Part shown: piece after piece, positions 50,041 to 60,200 of the stretch | Layout: every line of letters starts with the position of its first letter | How positions within the stretch are numbered: the stretch's first letter is position 1 | NCBI RefSeq assembly: GCF_004345565.1 | Contig: NZ_SLWA01000001.1 | Location: 467,892-531,891, forward strand | DNA: 64,000 nt | Source of the DNA: Flavobacterium circumlabens | GTDB taxonomy: Bacteria > Bacteroidota > Bacteroidia > Flavobacteriales > Flavobacteriaceae | Direction of reading: 5' to 3' | Position numbers and translations under genes: made by a program | Notes under the pieces: model-generated | Databases searched by the model: none | What the model saw: only the letters and a program-made list of their open reading frames with translations | What the model was told of the DNA's origin: nothing

Positions 50041-50092
50041 GGGTTTCCCCATCCTGACAGTATCAGGATCGGCAGACTCTACTATTATTTTG
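50041..50092 (+). promoter_or_regulatory. Structured leader before the TonB receptor
   Basis: ATCCTGA (50051-50057) and TCAGGAT (50063-50069) form a perfect 7-bp stem with a 5-base loop, flanked by CCCC and CGG that could extend it. It lies about 75-90 bp upstream of the receptor start. It may be a regulatory hairpin or RNA element; no riboswitch class is recognised. Confidence 0.45.
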
Positions 50093-50140
50093 GTGTTTAT
50101 TTTAAAAGAAAAATCCATTTAACTATAGCATCATTTTCAA

Positions 50141-52348
50141 ATGAAAAAAATGATATTAGCCCTTATTTTAGGGTTTTCAGGGCTGCTTTCAGCTCAAAAT
50201 TCCGTGTCCGGAACCGTATCCGATCTTCAAAACCAGCCAATGCCGGGAGTCTCTGTTTATGCTCCGGAATTACATAAAGGCACCACCACTGACGTCAACG
50301 GAAAATATGAATTTACGAATCTTCCAAACGGAAGTTTACGCCTTTCTTTTACTTTTGTCGGCTACACCACGCAAAACAAAACGATTGCCAAACTACTAAA
50401 AGAGAATACGCTGGACGTCACATTACCGGAGTCTATCTTTGAGATGGATGAAGTAATTGTATCTACGCCTTTCAATAAACTGCAATCGCAAAACGTAATG
50501 AAAGTGGAACATGAAAGCATCAAAACATTACAGCAAAAAGGAACCTCAACTTTAATCGAAGGTCTGGCAACCATTCCCGGAGTTTCTCAGATTTCAACTG
50601 GAACTTCTATCGGGAAACCGGTCATCAGAGGTCTTAGCGGTAATCGTGTTTTGGTGTATTCCCAGGGTGTTCGTATCGAAAATCAACAGTTTGGAGACGA
50701 ACATGGATTAGGTTTAAATGATGCCGGAATCGAAAGCGTTGAAGTCATTAAAGGCCCAGCTTCTTTATTGTACGGATCGGATGCTTTGGGCGGGGTTTTA
50801 TACTTTAATCCTGAAAAATTTGCTGATGCGAATACGTTTAAAGCCAATTTCAGTCAAAAATACTTTACCAATACACAGGGAAGTAATTCATCTATTGGAC
50901 TAAAAACGTCTACAGACAACTGGAAATTTTTAGCCCGCGGAAGTTTCAACACACATTCCGATTATAAAATTGCCGACGGAGACCGCGTGACCAATTCACG
51001 TTACAACGAAACTGATTTTAAAACCGGAATCGGGTACAGTAACTCCAATTTCTCCAGTGTATTACGATACAATTACAATAAATTGGATATTGGTATTCCG
51101 GAAGACGGAATCGCGGAACAATCTTCAAGTAAAGACACACAATTTCCGAGACAGGGAATTTTCAATCACTTATTGAGTTTAAACAATGTGATCTTTTTTG
51201 AAAATTCGAAATTAGATGTTGATTTGGGTTATATTTCCAATGACCGAAGTGAATTTGAAGACAGTAATGTTGCGTCTTTACACATGAAGCTGAACACTTT
51301 GAATTATAATGTAAAATATCATTTCCCGAAATTTGGTAAAATTGAAACCATTCTTGGCGTACAGGGAATGCATCAGACGAATACCAATTCAGGTGAAGAA
51401 TATTTGATTCCGGATGCCACTACCAATGATTTTGGCGTTTTTGGAACTGCCAATTACGAATGGAACAATAGTGTTATCCAGGCCGGATTGCGTTTTGACA
51501 ATCGAAACGTAAGCTCTGAGGCTCACGGAATTGTGGACGAAGAAGGTTATTTTCAGGCTTTAGACCGCTCGTTTGACAGTTTTAATGCTTCATTAGGCTA
51601 CAAAACAAAACTGGCTGAGCCCCTGACGCTTCGCTTAAATGTGGCCACCGGATTCAGAGCACCAAACTTAGCTGAATTAACTTCAAATGGTGTGCATGAA
51701 GGAACCAACAGATAAGAGATTGGAAACGCGGCTTTAAAAACCGAGCAAAACGTTCAGACGGATTTGAATCTGGAATATAAAAATTCGCATTTTGAGTTTT
51801 TCATCAACGGATTTTACAATCATATAAACAACTATATCTACACTTCTCCAACAGGGCAAACCTTAGAAGACAATGATGTTTTTGCCTATATTCAGGACAA
51901 TGCCAAACTGTACGGTGGTGAAGTTGGATTTCACTTCCACCCGCACCCGCTGGACTGGCTGCATTTTGAAACCAGTTTTGAAACGGTAACCGGTAAAAAA
52001 GACAATAAGGATTATTTGCCTTTAATTCCGGCTAATAACTGGAATAATACGCTTAGAACGGAGTTCAAAATCAAAAATTGGCTGGAGGAAGGATTTGCAT
52101 CCCTGAACGTTTCGTCTACTTTTGATCAGGATAATGTGAGTGGTTTTGAGACTGCTTCAAAAGGGTATACATTAGTAAATTTAGGTTTTGGAGGAACGGT
52201 TAAGCTAGGGAAAACCGCTTTCGACATCAACCTGAATGGAAATAATTTATTCGATAAAAAATACATTGCACATCTCTCCAGATTAAAAACAGACGGTGTT
52301 CCCAATATTGGAAGAAACATTGTTCTGGGAGTTAATTTCAACTTGTAA
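50141..52348 (+). pseudogene. TonB-dependent receptor interrupted by one stop
   Basis: Total length 736 codons with a TAA at 51713-51715 where the receptor family has Tyr (GTNR, then a stop, then EIGNAALKTEQN); the reading frame resumes unbroken, so one codon is affected. Domains: signal peptide (MKKMILALILGFSGLLSAQ), a CarboxypepD_reg-like beta domain (about 22-105), a plug with GKPVIRGLSGNRVL and GDEHGLGLNDAG, and a barrel ending ARRN-like at VLGVNFNL. The conserved IEVIKGPASLLYGSDALGG-type plug end is present. The protein upstream is His/Cys-rich, so metal uptake is suspected. TAT or TAC to TAA is a one-base change. Confidence 0.85.
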
Positions 52349-52354
52349 TTTTTT

Positions 52355-52455
52355 CTTAACCGCAAGGTTCGCAAGTATTTTTCGCAAGGTTCGCAAAGTT
52401 TAAAATAAAACTTTGCGAACCTTGCGATATTAGTTGGCGTTCTTTGCGGTTAATT
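52355..52455. repeat. CGCAAGGTTCGCAAAG hairpin repeats
   Basis: Arms 52382-52400 and 52409-52427 form a perfect 19-bp stem; AACCGCAAGG and TTTGCGGTTA at the ends make an outer hairpin. The same words occur at 11150-11250 and 24930-25140. Confidence 0.75.
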
Positions 52456-52508
52456 TTTTAATCCTCACACAAAAAGTGCTATTTTTGTTACAACCATAAA
52501 CCTTAACG

Positions 52509-54617
52509 ATGAAAAAAACAATTCTTATAATGGCTATTACTACTGCAGGAATTTCATTCGGACAAAATAAAATTAAATATCCCGAAACCAAAAAAGGAGA
52601 AACAATCGATACGTACTTCGAGACCAAAGTAAATGATCCGTATCGCTGGCTTGAAGATGATAAATCAATCGAAACAGGAGCTTGGGTAAAGGCTGAAAAT
52701 GAAGTGACTTACGGTTATTTAGATAAAATTCCATTTCGCGAAGCGCTTAAAAAACGAATGGAAAAACTTTGGAATTTCGAGAAAATAGGCGCTCCGTTTA
52801 CAGAAGGAAAATTCACATCCTATTCTAAAAATAACGGACTTCAGAATCAATCTGTGATTTATAGAAAAGGAGAAAAGGGTAAAGATGAAATCTTTTTAGA
52901 TCCCAATACTTTTTCGAAAGACGGAACTACTTCTCTTGGCGGTTTAAATTTCTCTAAAGACGGATCAAAAGCAGCGTATTCCATTTCTGAAGGAGGAAGC
53001 GACTGGAGAAAAGTTATTATCGTTGATGCTGTTTCGAAAAAAGTTTTAGAAGACACCATTGTCGATGTGAAATTTAGCGGTGTTTCCTGGTTAGGAAATG
53101 AAGGTTTTTACTATTCCAGCTATGATAAACCGAAAGGAAGCGAATTATCTGCCAAAACAGATCAGCATAAGCTGTATTTCCACAAATTAGGAACTTCACA
53201 AAAAGACGATAAAATAATTTTTGGAGCAGAGCAGAAAAGAAGATATGTTGGTGGTTCTGTTACAGAAGATGATCGATACCTGATTATCTCGGCAGCAAAT
53301 TCTACTTACGGAAACGAATTGTACATTAAAGATTTATCCAAACCGGACAGTCCGATTGTTACTATTGTTGACAACTTTAACAGCGACAATCAGATTATTG
53401 AAAATGAAGGCGGTAAATTGTTTATTGATACTGATTTAGGCGCGCCTAACAAACGAATTGTTACCGTAGATGTCAGTAACCCGAAACCGGAAAACTGGAA
53501 AGATTTCATTAAAGAAACTGAAAATGTTTTAGCTCCCTCAACCGGTTCAGGATATTTCTTTGCGAATTATACCAAAGATGCTGTTTCATTAGTATTACAA
53601 TATGATTATAACGGAAAATTAGTTCGTGAAATCAAACTTCCTGCTGTTGGAACTGCCGGAGGATTTGGAGGAAAAAAGGAAGAAAAGGTTCTTTACTACA
53701 GCTTTACCAATTATACCACTCCGGGAACTATCTTTTCTTTTGATCCTAAATCCGGAAAATCAGAAATTTATCAAAAACCGGTAGTAGACTTTAAAAGCGA
53801 GGATTACGAATCAAAACAGGTTTTCTACACTTCAAAAGACGGCACAAAAATACCCATGATTATTACCTATAAAAAGGGATTAAAATTAGACGGTAAAAAC
53901 CCAACGATTCTTTACGGTTATGGTGGATTTAATATTAGCCTGACGCCAGGTTTCAGCATTGCAAATGCAGTCTGGATGGAAAACGGAGGCGTATACGCTG
54001 TTGCCAATTTAAGAGGCGGAGGCGAATACGGTAAAAAATGGCATGATGCAGGAACGAAGCTGAAAAAGCAAAATGTATTTGATGATTTCATTGCTGCTGC
54101 TGAATATCTGATTGCCCAAAAATATACTTCATCCGATTTCTTAGCCATTCGCGGAGGTTCAAACGGAGGATTATTAGTAGGCGCCACTATGACTCAGCGT
54201 CCTGATTTGATGAAAGTAGCTTTACCGGCTGTTGGGGTTATGGACATGTTGCGTTATAACGCTTTTACTGCCGGAGCGGGTTGGGCTTTTGACTACGGAA
54301 CTGCTCAGGACAGCAAAGAAATGTTTGAATACCTAAAAGGATACTCACCGGTTCAAAACGTTAAAAAAGGAGTTCATTATCCGGCAACTATGGTAACTAC
54401 AGGAGACCATGATGATCGTGTTGTTCCTGCGCACAGTTTTAAATTTGCTGCCGAATTACAGGAAAAACAAACCGGAGACAATCCTGTTTTAATCCGTATT
54501 GATGTAAAAGCAGGTCATGGAGCAGGAAAATCTGTTGCGGCCACCATTCAGGAAAATGTAGACATTCAGGCATTCACGCTTTACAATATGGGATTTACGG
54601 CTTTACCCAAAAAGTAA
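52509..54617 (+). CDS. Prolyl oligopeptidase, family S9
   Basis: A 702-aa serine peptidase with a signal peptide (MKKTILIMAITTAGISFGQ). An N-terminal seven-bladed beta-propeller (about 60-430) covers the active site. The C-terminal alpha/beta hydrolase carries Ser551 in RGGSNGGL, Asp near 635 in DDRVVP and His670 in AGHGAGKS. It cuts short Pro-containing peptides, presumably in the periplasm. Upstream hairpin repeats and a TATTTTTG box (52480-52487) lie before its start. Monocistronic. Confidence 0.93.
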   Translation: MKKTILIMAITTAGISFGQNKIKYPETKKGETIDTYFETKVNDPYRWLEDDKSIETGAWVKAENEVTYGYLDKIPFREALKKRMEKLWNFEKIGAPFTEGKFTSYSKNNGLQNQSVIYRKGEKGKDEIFLDPNTFSKDGTTSLGGLNFSKDGSKAAYSISEGGSDWRKVIIVDAVSKKVLEDTIVDVKFSGVSWLGNEGFYYSSYDKPKGSELSAKTDQHKLYFHKLGTSQKDDKIIFGAEQKRRYVGGSVTEDDRYLIISAANSTYGNELYIKDLSKPDSPIVTIVDNFNSDNQIIENEGGKLFIDTDLGAPNKRIVTVDVSNPKPENWKDFIKETENVLAPSTGSGYFFANYTKDAVSLVLQYDYNGKLVREIKLPAVGTAGGFGGKKEEKVLYYSFTNYTTPGTIFSFDPKSGKSEIYQKPVVDFKSEDYESKQVFYTSKDGTKIPMIITYKKGLKLDGKNPTILYGYGGFNISLTPGFSIANAVWMENGGVYAVANLRGGGEYGKKWHDAGTKLKKQNVFDDFIAAAEYLIAQKYTSSDFLAIRGGSNGGLLVGATMTQRPDLMKVALPAVGVMDMLRYNAFTAGAGWAFDYGTAQDSKEMFEYLKGYSPVQNVKKGVHYPATMVTTGDHDDRVVPAHSFKFAAELQEKQTGDNPVLIRIDVKAGHGAGKSVAATIQENVDIQAFTLYNMGFTALPKK

Positions 54618-54636
54618 ATAAAGCTTAGTTTTTTTT

Positions 54637-54798
54637 AGCCACGAATTACACCAATTTTCACGAATTTAAATTCCATGGGAATGTGTAAATCGTGGCTATT
54701 CTTTTTGAATTTTTATTATAATTTACTCCCGCAGATCTTGCAGATTTAGCGGATTTTTTCCCAACAGAATCTGCTAAATCTGCAAGATCTGCGAGAAA
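54637..54798. repeat. Two hairpin repeats after the peptidase gene
   Basis: 54637-54700 is a GCCACGAATTACA hairpin; 54727-54798 a CGCAGATCTTGCAGATTT hairpin with long near-perfect arms. The gap 54618-54920 is 303 bp, with no gene; a GCGAAAATTCGTGCC word at 54855 and a TAAATTTG -7-like box at 54891-54898 precede the next gene. Confidence 0.75.
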
Positions 54799-54920
54799 AA
54801 ATAATTCATGCATGAGCAACTGAATTTTTTTACTCAGCTACAAAATAAATAATTCGCGAAAATTCGTGCCATTAGTGGGAAACCTTTTTTTAAATTTGAA
54901 ATAACTAAAAAACCAGAAAA

Positions 54921-55913
54921 ATGAAAATTGTAAAATGGGGAATTATAGGCTGTGGTAATGTAACCGAAGTAAAAAGCGGACCTGCTTTCCAGAAAACTCC
55001 AAACTCAGCCTTAGTAGCCGTAATGCGCAGAGACGCTGCCCTTGCCGAAGATTACGCCAAACGCCATAATGTGGCAAGATGGTATTCGAATGCCGTAGAT
55101 TTAATTAACGATCCCGAAGTCGATGCCGTTTATATTGCTACTCCTCCATCCTCTCATAAAGAATATACAATTTTGTGCGCCAAAGCCGGAAAACCGGTTT
55201 ATGTAGAAAAACCGATGGCGCTCACGTTTGAAGAATGCAACGAAATGATAAGCGTTTGCAAAGAGCACAATGTCCCTTTATTTGTCGCTTATTACAGAAG
55301 AAGCTTACCCCGATTCCTAAAAATAAAAGAGTTAATCGACCAAGGGAAAATAGGAGCTGTAAGACATGTAAATTGCGTTTTATATCATCCTTTTGAAGAA
55401 CGTTACGATGATGAAATCAATTTGCCCTGGACCGTTTTGCCACACATTTCAGGCGGTGGAATATTTGTCGATTTAGCGTGCCACACTCTGGATTTTCTGG
55501 ATTTTGTATTGGGGCCAATTCAATCCGTTCGCGGGCATGCAAGTTCTCAGCTTCAAGCGTATCCTGCAGAAGATTCGGTTTCGATGTCGTTTTTATTCGA
55601 AAACGGAATTCACGGAACCGGTTTATGGAATTTTGCGAGTTTTGAGCGTTATGACAATACTGACATCGTAGGTGATAAGGGAAAAATCTCTTTTTCAACT
55701 TTCGGAAATGATCCAATACTTATTCAATATACAAATGGTGAACAAGAAAGTATTACGATCGAAAATCCACTTCACATTCAGCAGCCTTTTATCGAAACGG
55801 TTGTTGCAGAACTTTTAGGTAACGAAGGAGTTTCTCCTTCAAAAGGAACCTCAGCAGCAAGAACAACCTGGGTTATTGATGAAGTGCTGAAGGAAATTCG
55901 AAATTCGAAATAG
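54921..55913 (+). CDS. Gfo/Idh/MocA-family oxidoreductase
   Basis: A 330-aa NAD(P)-dependent enzyme. N-terminal Rossmann fold with WGIIGCGNVTEV, the EKPMALT motif with catalytic Lys near residue 96, and a C-terminal dimerisation domain with PHISGGGIFVDLACHTLDFLDFVLG (the catalytic His/Asp region of the family). It should oxidise or reduce a sugar or inositol derivative; the substrate is not evident and no sugar-use genes are adjacent. A TAAATTTG box (54891-54898) suggests its own promoter. Confidence 0.88.
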   Translation: MKIVKWGIIGCGNVTEVKSGPAFQKTPNSALVAVMRRDAALAEDYAKRHNVARWYSNAVDLINDPEVDAVYIATPPSSHKEYTILCAKAGKPVYVEKPMALTFEECNEMISVCKEHNVPLFVAYYRRSLPRFLKIKELIDQGKIGAVRHVNCVLYHPFEERYDDEINLPWTVLPHISGGGIFVDLACHTLDFLDFVLGPIQSVRGHASSQLQAYPAEDSVSMSFLFENGIHGTGLWNFASFERYDNTDIVGDKGKISFSTFGNDPILIQYTNGEQESITIENPLHIQQPFIETVVAELLGNEGVSPSKGTSAARTTWVIDEVLKEIRNSK

Positions 55914-55987
55914 AATAAAGAAATCACAAGAAATAAAACTTGGAATTTGGAATTTTAAAGATTTGAAATTTCAATAATATTAGTAAA

Positions 55988-56028
55988 AGCAAAAAGAGGA
56001 TATTCGAAATGAATATCCTCTTTTTGCT
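55988..56028. terminator. Very strong bidirectional terminator
   Basis: Perfect 18-bp stem (55988-56005 and 56011-56028) with a 5-base loop, with both arms rich in A/T. It lies between the convergent oxidoreductase and barrel genes. Confidence 0.85.
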
Positions 56029-56050
56029 AAAAACTATAAACTTTATAAAA

Positions 56051-57019
56051 TTACAAGCTGTATTTAAGACCTAAAGTCAAACCTAAACCTGAAATTCCAA
56101 CGTAAGAACTTAGTTCGTTCATTGGTTTAGTAGAATCATATCCTGTTGGATTATAATCTTTATTATTAGAGCTTCCATCTAAATGATCAACATATTTAGT
56201 ATGAGTTGCAGAATAAGAAGCTACTCTAAAGTTTGTTGTAGTATTTAATTTATCTACACCATTTTCAGTATATACTTCTGTTTCTTTAGTTTTCCCATGT
56301 ACAGTAAAGTTACGGTATTCTAATTCTGCGAAAGCAGAAATATGTTTTCCTAACTTATAAGAAGTCCCTAACGAAGCCATAAATCCAAGTGTTGGATTTG
56401 GCTTAACTACATCTTTTGAATATGCATCTGTTGAAGCAACCTGATTAGCACCTACAAACGTAGTGTATTGTCTATCTGTTTTAATATCTAATGTACCATG
56501 AATCGGAACAATAATTCCAACTTTAGTATAAGGTTCAAATCCATGAGATTCACCTAAAAACATTACAATTGCCGGAGCTAAATCAAAAGCTTTAATTTCT
56601 CCTTCTGCGGTAAAACTTACGTATGTAGCTGCCGGACTGTTAGCTGGATTGTATGAAATAAGTCTATTTGTTGTTTGAGACATAGTCTTTTCATTACTAA
56701 CATAATAGTTTGCTGCCATCTCAACCCCTAAACGTGCAGAAAATCTATAACCTGCTGTAATTCCACTTCTGAAACCTTGTCCAAAAGACCCGGTAACACT
56801 TTCTCTGGATACTAATTTATTATTTGCTAAAGTACCTGCATAAACATCTCTGTTTGGCAATTGACCTCCAACAACTGGAAATTCAGTTGAAGCCGTTTGG
56901 TTAAAATATGACCCTCCCAATTTAAAATACCAGCTTTCTGGTTTGTCTGCTTTTTCTGTTTGCGCCATTGTGGCCATAGAGCAAACTAATAATCCTAATA
57001 AAAATAGGTTCTTTTTCAT
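56051..57019 (-). CDS. Outer-membrane beta-barrel protein (OMP_b-brl type)
   Basis: A 322-aa barrel with a signal peptide (MKKNLFLLGLLVCSMATMAQ). The strands alternate aromatic and small residues (WYFKLGGSYFNQT, GFRSGITAGYRFSARLGVEMAANYYVS, GFMASLGTSYKLGKHISAFAELEYRNF), ending with GLGLTLGLKYSL. No functional signature. A TAAGTTTG box (57043-57050) lies 23 bp upstream, so it has its own promoter. Confidence 0.85.
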   Translation of the reverse strand: MKKNLFLLGLLVCSMATMAQTEKADKPESWYFKLGGSYFNQTASTEFPVVGGQLPNRDVYAGTLANNKLVSRESVTGSFGQGFRSGITAGYRFSARLGVEMAANYYVSNEKTMSQTTNRLISYNPANSPAATYVSFTAEGEIKAFDLAPAIVMFLGESHGFEPYTKVGIIVPIHGTLDIKTDRQYTTFVGANQVASTDAYSKDVVKPNPTLGFMASLGTSYKLGKHISAFAELEYRNFTVHGKTKETEVYTENGVDKLNTTTNFRVASYSATHTKYVDHLDGSSNNKDYNPTGYDSTKPMNELSSYVGISGLGLTLGLKYSL

Positions 57020-57042
57020 AATTCTGATTTAATTAATTTATA

Positions 57043-57050
57043 CAAACTTA
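57043..57050 (-). promoter_or_regulatory. -7 element of the outer-membrane gene
   Basis: On the minus strand TAAGTTTG matches TAnnTTTG, 23 bp before the start. A -33 TTG at 57064-57066 gives a short 13-bp spacer, so the match is partial. Confidence 0.45.
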
Positions 57051-57175
57051 GATTATTTTAACACAATCTTACAGTTTGCTTCGTTAGACTTGTAGCGAAA
57101 TCGTTGTAATTTGGAGCAATATTACTAAAAAAGTATTATGCATGCATATTTTTAACTAAAAAAAAACGCATCCTT

Positions 57176-57200
57176 TTAAATTTTAACTGTTAAAATTTAA
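57176..57200 (-). terminator. A/T-only hairpin overlapping the dnaE stop
   Basis: TTAAATTTTAA (57176-57186) and TTAAAATTTAA (57190-57200) form an 11-bp stem with a 3-base loop that includes the dnaE stop codon. It is all A/T pairs, so weak as a terminator; reported because it is perfect. Confidence 0.3.
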
Positions 57201-60200
57201 TTCAACTTGAAATTTACCTGCATTTTCTCTAATTCCTGTAATAGTTCTGTCGAAATTTTAATCTTTAATCGGCGACTTGGCATCGTTAATTTGGTCACGA
57301 CCTTAATTTCTTCAACTTCATTTACTTCCTGAATTTTAGTTTCTTCCAGCGGGGTATCGTCACTATCGTTTTCTTGTTCAAAAACAGCATCATCAGTTCC
57401 TTCAAAATCAGTTGGAGTTTCAACCGCAACCAAACGTTTTATATTTTCTAATTCCATGATTTCAAAAGTCACAGTATTATCTCCTTTATTCTCATTAAAT
57501 AAATGGCTCAGTTTATGAATAAATTCAGTTTGCAGGTCTTTAATGTTCAGCAATAAAACCAATTTTTTGGCAAAGGCTTCCAGAATATCCTGCAATTGCC
57601 TGATCTCAACAAACTGCATTCTCGGATCCGATTTTTTACCGGTATCATGATTTACCCAGCCATCTTTTATTACTATTTTAAGGAAAGCAAAATTATTCTG
57701 AATCAGGAAATGGCGAAACTTTAAGTATTCCTCGCCAAAAATCTTAAACTCATAACTTTCATCATATCCTTCTAAATTAAATACAGCCCAGCCTTTTCCA
57801 TTCTTAGCAACACGATGCTGCACATTATTTATGATTCCGGCAAAATTTAGATTTTTACCTACATATTCATTCATACTTTTTAGCGCTTCCAATCGGGCAT
57901 TGCAGAAGTATTTCATTTCAAATCTAAAATCGTCCAGCGGATGTCCGGAAATATAAATTCCAACCACTTCTTTTTCCTTGGCCAGTTTTTCCATCGTGCT
58001 CCAGTCTTCACATGGAGGAACGACAGGCTCGGCAATCTGAACTTCACTTGATTCCCCGAACAAACTTACCTGCGATGAATTTTCATTTTCCTGAAACTTA
58101 GATCCGTAACGAATTGCTTTTTCATAAAAGGTAATTCCGTCACCATCATCATGAAAATATTGGGCTCTTGTTGTTCCTTCAAACGAATCGAAACCACCGG
58201 CCAAAGCCAGATTTTCAATCGCTTTTTTATTGGCCGCACGCAAATCGATACGCTTCGCCAAATCAAAAATCGATTTATATTTCCCTTCTTTTCTATTCTC
58301 TACAATTGTTGCCACAGCTCCGGACCCGACGCCTTTTATAGCACCCATTCCAAAACGTACCGCATATTCGTCATTTACGGTGAATTTATAAAACGACTCG
58401 TTTACATCTGGCCCTAAAACCTGTAATCCCATTCGTTTGCATTCTTCCATAAAAAAGGATACTTGTTTGATATCATTCATATTATTCGAAAGAACCGCAG
58501 CCATATATTCTGCCGGATAATGTGCTTTTAAATAAGCCGTCTGATACGCAATCCAGGCATAACAAGTCGAGTGCGATTTGTTAAAGGCGTAACTCGCAAA
58601 GGCTTCCCAGTCTTTCCAGATTTTCTCCAGAATTTTTGCATCATGGCCTTTTTTTGCAGCCTGCTCCACAAATTTAGGTTTCATTTTATCCAGAACGTCT
58701 TTTTGTTTCTTACCCATCGCCTTACGCAAAACGTCAGCTTCACCTTTTGTAAAGTCAGCCAGCGATTGCGACAAAAGCATTACCTGCTCCTGGTAAACGG
58801 TAATTCCGTAGGTTTCTCCCAGATATTCCTCACAGGCATCTAAATCGTATTTGATTTCTTCTTCCCCATTCTTTCTTCTTACGAAAGACGGAATATATTC
58901 TAAAGGTCCCGGACGATACAAGGCGTTCATGGCAATTAAATCTCCGAAAACCGTCGGCTTCAGGTCCTTCATGTATTTCTGCATTCCGGGCGACTCGTAC
59001 TGGAAGATTCCAACTGTTTCTCCTCTTTGGAAAAGCGCATACGTCTCAACATCATCAATCGGAAATGTATCCGGATCCAAATCAATTCCGTTTCTATATT
59101 TTACCAGTTTAACGGTATCTTTTATTAAGGTAAGGGTCTTCAGACCCAGGAAGTCCATTTTTAGTAATCCAGCACTTTCTGCAACCGAGTTATCAAACTG
59201 CGTTACATATAAATCAGAATCTTTTGCGGTGGTAACGGGAACGAAATTTGTAATATCCGATGGCGTAATAATTACACCACAGGCGTGAATTCCGGTATTT
59301 CGCATCGATCCCTCCAGAATTTTTGCCTGTTGAATGGTTTCTCCTGCCAAATCATCTTCATTGGCAATGGCGATTAATTCTTTTACATTATCAAACTCAT
59401 CCGAACGAAGGGCTTTTTTAACCTCATCTTCGTTTTCAGAAATAAAACGTGCCAGATTCCATTTTGAAGGCATCATCGCCGGAATCAGTTTTGCAATTCT
59501 ATCGGCTTCAAACAATGGTAAATCCAGTACACGAGCCGTATCACGAATCGCTGACTTGGTGGCCATTTTACCATAGGTAATAATTTGCGCCACCTGATTT
59601 TTACCGTATTTATTGATTACATAATCCATAACGCGTCCACGGCCTTCATCATCAAAATCGATATCAATATCGGGCATGGACACACGATCCGGATTCAGGA
59701 AACGCTCAAAAAGCAAATCGTACTTAATCGGGTCAATATTCGTAATTCCTAAACAATAGGCTACGGCAGATCCCGCTGCAGATCCACGTCCCGGCCCTAC
59801 CGAAACGTCCATATTTCGGGCTTCGGCAATGAAATCCTGTACAATCAAAAAGTAACCCGGATATCCGGAATTCGAAATGGTCAGTAACTCAAAATCCAAA
59901 CGTTCCTGAATAGATTCCGTAATTTCTCCATATCGTTTTTTTGCACCTACCATAGTAAGGTGTCGAAGGTATTTATTCTCTCCTCTTACACCGCCATCCG
60001 CTTCATCTTCAGGAACAACAAATTCCTCCGGAATATCAAATTTCGGAAGCAATACATCGCGATAAAGCGAGTAAATCTCCACCTTATCGACAATTTCCTG
60101 AATATTGATAATCGCATCCGGCAAATCGGCAAAGAGCTTTTTCATCTCTTCCTGCGACTTAAAATAATATTCCTGATTGGGTAATCCGTAACGATAGCCA

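Noticed and set aside
3280..51715. Stop-codon recoding (TAA read as an amino acid)
   Set aside because: Only two internal TAA codons occur, one at an expected Tyr and one at an expected Glu, while TAA ends many other genes normally.
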